From Asparagopsis taxiformis (Eukaryota > Rhodophyta > Florideophyceae > Bonnemaisoniales > Bonnemaisoniaceae), in the NCBI GenBank assembly GCA_030407315.1, contig JALQPE010002936.1:1-41382 (forward strand): 41,382 nt of DNA, read 5' to 3'. Each line of letters opens with the position of its first letter. Positions within the stretch are counted from its first letter, which is position 1. The notes beneath the pieces were generated by a model. It was not told the DNA's origin. It saw nothing but the letters and a program-made list of their open reading frames with translations, and ran no database searches. The position numbers and the translations under genes were made by a program. Below are positions 29,601 through 38,687 of this stretch, piece after piece.

Positions 29601-30174
29601 TGCACAATTCAGCAATGTGACCTTCCCGGCTCTCAAGGATTAGAATGTGCACAGCCGATTGCGGTCACTTTATCCACCATGGGGGCAGCATCATCAGCGC
29701 CGACCGCGTCGGCTAGTCCATCGATATCTTCAACGCCCTCTGCGACAGCATCCGTGAGCGCTGCTGCAAGCATTTCTGCAACTGTGACTCCGTCACCTTC
29801 AGCATCTCCGTCGATATCGATTTCACCATCTCCGTCCCAAATTGCGAGCTCACGGCGCAGGGCAGTGCGGGAACAAACATCGTATGTAGGTGCGGATCAG
29901 AGAGTTCATCGGTGATTATTCCGCTCGCCTCATTACGAATAGCTGTAGCGCCTGCGCTGCGCTAGTTGTCCCTCCACCACCTGTTCCTACGATTCCCGCG
30001 TGCTACAACAACTGTCTGAGATCTGGACTGGGCTTACTGTGCAGACCGAGTGCTTTAGTGGATTTTCGTCCTCTGCCAGGGGGGCAGCGGATGGGTGCTG
30101 CACTCAATGCAGTGGGAGTCTTTCAGGTTTGCTGTGCATTTTCACGTAGTTTTGAGCTGGTGTGCAAACTGTAG
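29596..30174 (+). pseudogene. gene 5, 3' part beyond copia C
   Basis: Resumes module 2 (GCTIQQCDLPGSQGLECAQP), then an Ala/Ser/Thr/Pro linker. The C-terminal module is split among frames: CELTAQG ... CRCGSESSSVIIPLA lies in one frame (about 29848-29965) and CYNNCLRSGLGLLC ... QVCCAFSRSFELVCKL in another, ending at 30174. At least two further frame breaks are present, so this is an old pseudogene. Confidence 0.72.
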
Positions 30175-31004
30175 TGCTGGAGGGTTGAATAAACGAAACG
30201 GCTTTGAAACCATGTGTAGTTGCGGTTGTTCATGCGCGTCTTGATATGATTGCTCATCAAAAACTAATACAACTGTGAGTCTGGCCGCGCATATTCCTTG
30301 CAGCTTCTCGGTTTGGATCACTGTCGTATTGTTCAAAGTTGGCGAAGCTGAGCTACGAATGTGACTACAGATTTCACATGCAAAGGCATGGGCACTGCAG
30401 AAAATCATGCAACGGGTCCCGACGGGAAAAATTTGATCTACCTGACATGGGGACGCACCTTGTCTTCTGATGAATTGTCACGAAGAGACGCATGTACTTA
30501 CATTTTGAGCATCATGGCTGTGGGCTTTCAAAACGTGTTGCCTCTACGTCGTCATCGAAAATATGTTCTTCAAAGAACAGCTGTCCTATACCAACCTTCT
30601 TAAAGCAGAACATATTTGCTAATTTATCCTATGGTAATTGTAGACAATCGAGGTTGTGAGATGGAATGTTTACTGCTGATGCCTCTTTTTTTTCTTCATT
30701 CTGGGTTTGTCAAGGGCTCTATTTATACTAAACTGCTTTGATGAGCGGTCGCTATCCACAACCGTTCAGCGTGTAATCGTGGGTAACACTAATGTGTATG
30801 ATAACCCAGTTTGATTGACCCTTGCTCTCAATGATCTACTAACTTGGCCTTCTTAATACGGTTCTCTGTCCGTATGTGTCCTATTATTTGTGCACACACT
30901 GTACCGGATGCACTACCCTTACTATTCGTGGGTGGCAAGTGCTATTCGTATTTCAATTCTGATTGTTATGCCAGCTCATACACGCCAAGCGTGTAAAGCG
31001 TGTT
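30175..31004. other. intergenic, possibly including the 3' LTR of gypsy relic D
   Basis: No gene seen. On the minus strand ATTGGGGCAG followed by TGTAACACGC at about 31005 looks like a polypurine tract and the start of a gypsy LTR, which would extend leftwards from there. The other LTR end could not be placed. Confidence 0.4.
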
Positions 31005-31089
31005 ACACTGCCCCAATGGTCTGGAACGTTTTTGTTCGATCATTAGTTTCTCATACCCACTTGGACACTCGCTTCCTTGACCAATTTGG

Positions 31090-31960
31090 TCTGTTTTTGC
31101 GATATCAAGAACTGTTGCACCATATCCGGTATGTCCTCGTGTAGCTTTAGCAATGGTTCCCATGTATAATCCGCGACATCTGGTAAACCCTGCCATTCTA
31201 CCTGAATGAATTTGGAAGTTCATATAGTGTGCGCAATGCGTGTAGCTTTTCTGCCTCCTCATATGTTGCTTCCGAGTGTTCTGCGTGACGTAGTAGCGCA
31301 TCTGAAGCCTCGATATCCTCTGGGCTAGACACATATATATCTGCATTCGCGTTGCGTGCACTCGTTCTGTTTTTCCATCCACCAGACCAGTAACTTCATA
31401 TACCAACGGATGCAGTATTCTCGTCACTCGCCTTGGACCGGTCCATTTGAAAAGAAGCTTGTGTCCTTTCTCTTGCGGTCTTTTGACGAGAACAAAATCT
31501 CCTAGAGTGAAACTGGGAGTGACAACCTTGGTGTGCTTGTTATGAGCATGTATCTGCCTTGCTCTTTCGGCGCTTACTCTGTCTGATACATTTTTGTGCA
31601 CGTTTTCGATAGCTTTTTGCAGTTCATCCAGATTGGTGATTGTGCCAATTTTGTGGCGAGTTAAATCTCCTCCATGTATGAATCGGAGATCGCCTTGTAG
31701 AGAGCTGTCACGTGTAGGCCTGATGCCTGTCATTACTTGTAGTGGGGTACGACATGTATTGTCTTCGTTCATCCCCACCTCGCCACCGTGATTCGTTAGC
31801 ACAACTTGTACCATATTGATAATTTTTGGCCAGTCCTGTGGCGCTAGTTTCAGCTCAGATAACAATGCGCGTATTGTCCTCAACACCTCACGACAGCATC
31901 TTTCGACAGTGCCGTTTGCCCACGGACTATAAGCGGTGATAAATTGATGTTTGATACCGC
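31090..31960 (-). pseudogene. relic D integrase end and chromodomain
   Basis: Running down from about 31960: YSPWANGTVERCCREV with the catalytic Glu, then IRALLSELKLAPQDW, a GPY/F-type region (LLFKWTGPRRVTRILHPLVY) and, after a frame change, a chromodomain at about 31210-31105 (FIQVEWQGLPDVADYTWEPL). The frame covering 31886-30966 passes from correct to nonsense near 31230. Confidence 0.75.
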
Positions 31961-32440
31961 AATCTTCTGCAATGTTTTTTCATTACAGCGTTCTTAAAAT
32001 GACTTCCTTGATCCGATACCCACACTCTCATTTTGGAGAAAGTAGTGATCCAGCGAATAATTTCGGTGGCCACTACTTCAGCGTTGGCGTTTCTAGCGGG
32101 ACACAGCCAAGTGTACGATGACAAGTCGTCTTTGATGATTAATGCATACTTTAAGCCTTCCATTCCATGTCCAAGGTACAGGAGTCGAAGTGTACTACTT
32201 CATTCAGCTTCTGGGCTGAAATTGTACTGATAAGGGACGAGGAACTCTCTCCCCAGAACGAGAGGTCAGGCAGTGGATGCAAGCTCTGACGAACTCCTTG
32301 CAATCGTCTTCCAGTGTCTTCCAATAGTACTGCTCTTTGAGAATACATTTGGTGGCGTGCGATCCTCTGTGTCCGCTTCTTCCACAATGAGCAATCACCA
32401 GAATTTGGGATTGTAACTCCAGATCTTGTTCAGGATCCAA
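31927..32440 (-). pseudogene. relic D integrase, N-terminal and core
   Basis: HCGRSGHRGSHATKCILKEQ ... CIHC is the HHCC zinc-binding region (32440-32204). After a frame change, ALIIKDDLSSYTWLCPARNA and RVWVSDQGSHFKN (32163-31990) hold the first two catalytic Asp residues. Confidence 0.75.
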
Positions 32441-32593
32441 ACCTTTTCATTCATCGTCCATACTGCCCCTGGGATTTTTTTTGCGTTCTTTGGTACTGAT
32501 TGTTCGTGATGTGTTTGGGAGTTACGCACCCGCATCGATTGTCGGCCATAAAATCGTCATCGAAAGGTGATCGGACAATGTCTTTGGGTGTCT

Positions 32594-33487
32594 CTATGTT
32601 TCGTACCCTGCTATTGCAGAGCGCTTCCCTCTATAGCCTGCTAGCCAGCGTGTCATTATATCTGGCATGACATTGTTTATGCCAGCAATATGTTCAATAG
32701 TGTAAGCAAACTTGGAGAGATGCAATGCCCATCTCTGCACTTTGGAGACTACGTGTCGTCCCAGTGCTGGCTCCAATGATAGCGGGTTGAACACGAACAG
32801 CAGGTTCTTGTGATCAGTGTACACGTGTATAGGTCTCTCTGTGAGAAGTAGGTAGTCCAGTTTCTTAAAAACTTGCAGTATTGCAAATGCTTCTTTTTCG
32901 AAGGTGGACAGTTTTTCTCCGCATTTTTTAAATTCTGAACTGAGGAAAGCCAAAGGATTGTGTCTTTGGTTCCCAATCTCCTTGTCCAGATCTTTGCTGT
33001 CGCATTGTGTCACTACAGCAGCCCAATGTGTATCCGATGCGTCTGTGAAGACACATGTCTCCTTTGCGTTATCTGGGTGTGACAATGTTACTGCGTTTCG
33101 CAAGCTGTCTTGAATAGATGCGAACGAATCGTCATGCTTTGCTCCCCAAGACAGCTTGTGTAAAGGAATATTTTTGATAGCTCGCGTTGTACGTCTACCT
33201 GCTTTTGAATATGCGGCCTCCAATATGTCTCTTAATGGTTGGATGCGTGCTGCGAAGTCTGGAACTGCTTGGGACATCCATTGTATACAGTATACGTATT
33301 GGGACAGTTCCCCAGCTGTCTGTGGTGTTTGCACATCCTTAAGACCGCTTAACCGTCTCGGGTCGAACTGTATTCCGCTGGCGGATATTATTCGGCCACA
33401 CCAGTGGAGCGTTTTAGAAAATAAGATACTCTTGCGGGCAGATACTTTGAGTCCGTGTTTCCTGCATATTGCTAGGAATTTTTTCAA
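32594..33487 (-). pseudogene. relic D reverse transcriptase end and RNase H
   Basis: 297 codons in one frame. HGLKVSARKSILFSKTLHWC is the reverse transcriptase thumb side; CVFTDASDTHWAAVVTQ, STFEKEAFAIL and VYTDHKNLLF are RNase H motifs with its acidic residues, and IEHIAGINNVMPDIMTRW closes the domain. The best preserved stretch of the relic. Confidence 0.8.
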
Positions 33488-34202
33488 GTCCCTGTAGTAG
33501 TCCTTCTCGTTTGCATGATGTGAGCGAAGTCATCCAACCATGCTTTAACCATGTGTTTGCAGTTCACTAAACAACGGTTGTACACGGCACTGGAATTACT
33601 TCCAGAGTTTCGTCCACCTTGTAATGTGCGTAGGGACACCCAGGTCGCTTCTGGGGTCATAAAATGCATGAGCTTCCTGTGTATCCTTATCTGCAGGTAG
33701 TTGCCAGTACCCACTTGTAAGTCAATTGACGCGAATACCGAACTATTTGCATATCGGAGAATTCGCTGGGAATGTGTGGCTCGGCCATGCCATGGGCTGT
33801 GTACAAGCATTCACAGGCCTCAGATCGAAAGTAATCCTGTATTTGTTCGTTCCGGTTTGGCCTAAGAGTGGAGCTGCAGCCCATGCTGAGTTTGGATATT
33901 TCTTAATAAATCCAAACCTCTCCGCCCGGTCCGTGAAAGATTTGATATAGGCGCGTTGAGCTGTTGAGTAGTGTCTCACTTTGGTTTGACAGGTTTGCTG
34001 CCCTCTTGAGCTTAATTCTCATTGGTTCCACTGATGCTGGCGGATCTTGTCCCAACCTGCAGCGTAGCACGTCCTTGTATTCGCTTATAATGTGTCGTAA
34101 TTTTTGTTCTCCTTTCTTAGATATTCCTTCTTTGATGGCAGCCTGTATCATTGTCTCGCAAGCTTCGTTAATTTCTATAGTTGTGTCATTTCCGAGCTCC
34201 AT
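33484..34202 (-). pseudogene. relic D reverse transcriptase, N-terminal and catalytic part
   Basis: Three frames overlap here. YKDVLRCRLGQDPPASVEPM marks the start (34080-34010), FGFIKKYPNSAWAAAPLL and YRITFDLRPVNACTQPM the fingers (33890-33790), and VKAWLDDFAHI the catalytic loop, with Leu-Asp-Asp, near 33540. I know this style of pol from gypsy elements of protists such as oomycetes and algae. Confidence 0.72.
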
Positions 34203-34323
34203 ATCATCATCTTCGTCGTCTGTTTCGTCGTCTGCATCTGAATGGAATAGCCAGTATTAGCATACACGTGTGCGATGGAACCCTTTTCATATTCATCCTT
34301 GGGAGTATTGCTCCACATCTACG

Positions 34324-34512
34324 TCACCGTTGAACCTCGCGCTTGCTGCCGCAAGCATCTCTTTTGCATCCAGTCCTAGTGCTGCTAGCAATTGACGGCT
34401 CAGTAACTGATCTTTCACGGGCCTTGTAGCCACGTGGAATGTTACGTTCCGTAGGGTTAGAAGTTCCATGTCTGATTAGCAATTCGATATTTAGAGTTGC
34501 TTCCGGTCGCAT
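34324..34512 (-). pseudogene. relic D protease end
   Basis: In the best frame LTLRNVTFHVATRPVKDQLL followed by RQLLAALGLDAKEM resembles the C-terminal half of gypsy aspartic proteases. The active-site Asp segment was not found and must lie in the decayed sequence to the right or be lost. Confidence 0.5.
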
Positions 34513-34640
34513 TCAACATATATGCGTTTTCCTTGAATGTCTTGCTCACAGCGAGGTCATACTTGCGCGGGTTGCAAATTTATTGCAAGTTAACCTTGCA
34601 CCTCGCGCAGTAGAGTATTGAGGAGTGATGGGCACATTAA

Positions 34641-36240
34641 ATTGATGTCTGATCTATATCAGGGCATAAAACTCTGGTTCCCACCCCAGCGAATATAGTT
34701 CGCAGAGTTGCACTCTCATCGAGTTTTTCTGGCATTGTTGCCTGTAATTTAGCAACCTTTTCGTCTGTGTTCTCGGAAAGGACGCGGACGTCCACAACCT
34801 CTAGTACACCTAGTATTACTAGGCGGACGTCCATGTTGTCCAGTATTTTTGGATGTCCGCCTAGAACCGGACGTCCATGCGGTCTAGTACGTCTAGTATT
34901 ACTAGGACGACATTCATTGTTCTAGTACCACGGATGTCCTCTCGGGATGGACTTCCACATGTCTATGTCGCCTAGGACGGGCGCCGGTTCAGAAATTCAA
35001 AAATTTCGACCCCAGAAATTTCTGCCGCCGTGCTCGACATGGATGTCCGCATCCATCACGGCGACCACTCTAATTTTCCTTGTCGGTCGACTCCAATTCG
35101 TCTTTAATTTTTCATCCTCTCGCTCACCCCCCCTTCCTGTTGGTGCTCACCTCCTCCGTACTGTACCTCAAACACCCCCATACCACTCTAGCGCGCATTT
35201 TCAGCTACCTGTCCCCGCTTCCACGGTGCACACCTCCATTCCATACCTACTTTCGGCTTTACCGTACAGATTTCGTATAACCAGTCCTCATACTACCTCA
35301 GAATAAGGAAAAAAACCCCCTAACTCCTCGACCATGCTCTCCCCCATCACCTTTGCAACGTATTGTTCTTCAATACCTCTCTCCTCTACCTTCAACCCCT
35401 CTCCTTCGCCTCTCCACAAACTTCCCTGCAGCTTACTCTTCGAAAACCTCTCACTCCCCATCCCGTGCCCGACCTGCTCCATCCCCTCCCTCCCTCAGCT
35501 GCTCCATGCCCCCACGCCATCCGCATCTTAGATACCGTATACAGCACCACCACCGGCCCACACTCCCGCTCCCCGCCGTCTCCTCAGAAACATCCTCTCT
35601 CTGAGCCACATATCAACTTGATAAGGTTGAACCCCCCACTTCGCACCCTTCCTCCCACTCCCCTCCCTCCCCAAATACAATAACCCCCTTCTTCTCCATC
35701 ACATCCCCACTCACCACAGCCAGAACAGACGCCACCCCCCTCCCCCTCTTTCTCCTCACTTTCCTAAAACCCCCTCCTCTCGGCGCCTTCAACCACAGCC
35801 TCCTACGGTCCCACCTAAACACCTCCTCCGCCCTCACTACCCCCAACACCCGCAGCGTCTCTCTAATCCCCATAATATGCTCGTCAGCACTCCTCTCCGA
35901 ATCACATTCCAGTCTAAAACCGCACTCCGTACATTTCCACCTCCCCCTGTACCATCCCAAGATTCCATCAACCCCCCCCTACAGAACACATCCTCATACC
36001 AAAGAAGAATTTTCTTCCTCCCATACATCATCCTTAAAACCTCCATCAGCTCCATGTAAATTTCGATGTAAATATTTTCTCCACTATGCAATCTCAAACA
36101 TGTATGAGCGTATGCCTTTCCGCTTTGTCAACCTTGAATATTTGTATCATGTATTCATAAAATAGGCCACCCACATCCCTATCCCGTTCTGCAAGCTTTA
36201 CAAACCACCAGACGCATACTCCACAACTATACAACAAACA
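34641..36240. other. non-coding stretch with GGACGTCC motif cluster and C-rich tract
   Basis: At 34785-34960 GGACGTCC(A) and CTAGTATTACTAGG recur several times. From 35100 to 35830 the given strand is very rich in C and T. On the minus strand two overlapping frames (about 36097-35613) read CRGGLMESWDG and WKCTECGFRLECDSERSADE, a possible small Cys-containing protein broken by one frame change; I cannot name it. Confidence 0.45.
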
Positions 36241-36252
36241 CTACTCGCTATT

Positions 36253-36309
36253 TCAGACGACGCGGTACACAAGTAGCATAGGATGCTACTTGTGTACCGC
36301 GTTGTCTGA
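36253..36309. repeat. 57-bp near-perfect inverted repeat
   Basis: Arms of 27 bp (TCAGAC, one unmatched-type position, then ACGCGGTACACAAGTAGCAT) enclose a 3-bp AGG loop. The only imperfection is a G/T pair at 36259/36303. A short palindrome GAGACTGAGTCTC follows at 36308-36320. It could form a cruciform or an RNA hairpin. Confidence 0.9.
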
Positions 36310-36436
36310 GACTGAGTCTCAACCTTCCGTGACGCCTTCCCTGATGCGTACAAGTGCGAAACACGTCTAGACGTATATCAGAAGTGAGTGCGGGAATTTT
36401 CGGCACAGGAGATGCTGGGCCACCAAATTGATTTTT

Positions 36437-38230
36437 CGGAAATTTTAGAATTTCTGGGCTGGCCAGCAACGCAATCGAGCTGGACATCCACCGGACGTCC
36501 ATTCAGGTTGGTCGTGAGAGAGTGGGGCGGGACCATGATGAAACAAGGACCAAGACCTTTCCCTGACGTATTGAGCCTGAAATCGACCCTTCGTGAGACG
36601 CCATTTTGGCTTACAGTTGGTGCTTATAGAAGCCAGTGATAGCCCCGATCGGGCGGTGGCGGTTCCGGCTTACAGTTGGTGCTTACAGACGCCAGTGATA
36701 GCCCCCGATCGGGGCCGGCGGTCGGTTCCTGGGGCCGTTGTGGCCAAATTAGACACCATGATTAGAATTAAAATTTGGGCTATTCTCAAAAACATGCACA
36801 TGTGAACATGTTTTGAGATGGGGGTGTGCCGTACGGCACAATCGACCCGCCCAAATCGTTGATTTTTGCAAGATTTTTTTTGCCCGAAATTTTAGAATTT
36901 CTGGGCTGGCCAGCAATGCATCTGAGCTCGACATCCACCGGACGTCCATTTCAGGTTGGTCGTGAGACAGTGAGGCGGGACCATGATGGAACAAGGACCA
37001 AGACCTGTCCCCTGACGTGTTGAGCCTGAAATCGACCCGTCGTGAGACGCCATTTAGCCTTACAGTTAGTGCTTACAGAAGCCAGTGACAAACCCCACTC
37101 GGGGCGGCGGCCGGTGCCTGGGGCCGTTCTGGCCAAATTAGACACCTTGATTGAATTAAAATTTGGGCTATTCTCAAAAACATGCACATGTGAACATGTT
37201 TTTGAGATGGGGGTGTGCCGTACGGCACAATCGACCGCCCAAATCGTTGATTTTTGCAAGATTTTGTGCCCGAAATTGTAGAATTTCGGGCTGGCCAGCA
37301 ATGCATCTGAGCTGGACATCCACCGGACGTCCATTTCAGGTGATCGTGTGCTGCCTACATCCACGCATTGCAGTAACTAAGCAGGCGGGATCACTACTAA
37401 TATAAAGTGCACGGAATATGAGTAACGTGATGGGTGAGTAGTGTTTGTGTTGAGGGAGTAAGGCGGGACCATTATGAAACACGGAAGAAGATGCGTACCT
37501 AGCATAACTTAGGCTTGAAGCCTGGAATCGACCCATCTTTCGGCGCCATTTAGCCTCACAGTTAGTGCTTACAGAAGCCAGTGATGACCCCGCTCGGGGC
37601 GGCGGCTCCGGTTCCTGGGGCCGTTGTGGCCAAATTAGACACCCTGATTTGAATTAAAATTTGGGCTATTCTCAAAAAACATGCACATGTGAACATGTTT
37701 TTGAGATGGGGGTGTGCCGTACGGCACAATCGACCCGCCCAAATCGTTGATTTTTTACAATTTTTTGTGCCCGAAATTTTAGAATTTCTGGGCTGGCCAG
37801 CAATGCATCTGAGCTCGACATCACCGGACGTCCATTTCAGGTTGGTCGTGAGACAGTGAGGCGGGACCAGATGGAACAAGGACCAAGACCTGTCCCTGGC
37901 GTATTGAGCCTGAAATCGACCGTCGTGAGACGCCATTTAGCCTTACAGTTAGTGCTTACAGAAGCCAGTGACAACCCCACTCGGGGCGGCGGCCGGTTCC
38001 TGGGGCCGTTGTGGCCAAATAGACACCCTGATTTGAATTAAAATTTGGGCTATTCTCAAAAAACATGCACATGTGAACATGTTTTTGAGATGGGGGTGTG
38101 CCGTACGGCACAATCCACCCGCTGAAATCGATGTTTTTTGCAATATTTTTTTGTGCCCGAAATTGTAGAATTTCTGGGCTGGCCAGCAATGCATCTGAGC
38201 TGGACATCCCACCGGACGTCCATTTCAGGT
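36437..38230 (+). repeat. tandem array of about 386-bp units with embedded palindromes, four units plus a part
   Basis: The landmark GGGCTGGCCAGCAA recurs at about 36457, 36904, 37289, 37789 and 38175. Base period is 384-389 bp. The first unit is longer by about 61 bp owing to an internal duplication (CTTACAGTTGGTGCTTA twice), and the third by about 114 bp of different sequence. Each unit contains the 16-bp palindrome TGTGCCGTACGGCACA (36825, 37214, 37713, 38097), an inverted repeat CTCAAAAACATG/CATGTTTTTGAG just before it, and GGACGTCC. Open frames here are by-products of the repeat. Confidence 0.92.
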
Positions 38231-38687
38231 TGATCGTGTATCGTGCACGGCCACACATTACCGGAAGCAAGTAGGCGATGAAGCACGTACATACCAAATG
38301 TTCTGCTATTTCTAGCATAGACCATCGAGTCTAGAGATGTGAGGGAATCGTCCTGGAAATCATGCTCCAACCCACGAGGGAATGGACAATCTAGTTTGAA
38401 AGCATGGAACGGAAGTACATTATACTAGGTTCATAGATTGGAAGTGATAAAGGAGATGATTATATTCTCGATAATTGTTTACCAAAGTAGTAGTTGTTAA
38501 GCTATCTAGCCGTCGGAAAATTCTTCTTCGTCTTCGTCCTCAATATTCAGGATCTCCCGGCAGAATAGGCGTTATCGGCAACTGTGGAGTTGATCTGCTC
38601 AAGATGAATTCTTCACCGGTGTGAGGGTTTCGTCTTGGGAGCTTCTGTCGTCTTCATCCGCATGATCCGAGCTGCCCTGTCTTCGGC
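38231..38687. other. intergenic, array to right-end gene
   Basis: Nothing coding recognised. Probably the 3' flank of the minus-strand gene to the right. Confidence 0.45.

Larger units (their letters stand above)
31005..34640 (-). mobile_element. Ty3/gypsy relic D, second chromodomain lineage
   Basis: Minus-strand pol remains in the order protease, reverse transcriptase, RNase H, integrase, chromodomain, spread over all three frames. The protein is clearly different from the intact gypsy element, for example WLDDF in place of YMDD. Gag, primer-binding site and 5' LTR were not identified, and the right boundary is approximate. Confidence 0.8.

Noticed and set aside
35334..35683. Ser/Pro/Leu-rich plus-strand frames in the C-rich tract
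   Set aside because: All three frames are open over the same stretch because of base composition, so none is supported as a gene.
36248..38318. Repeated open frames such as those reading MDVRWMSSSDALLASP
   Set aside because: They follow the tandem array unit by unit, change frame with its indels and have no homologue I know. The repeat explains them.
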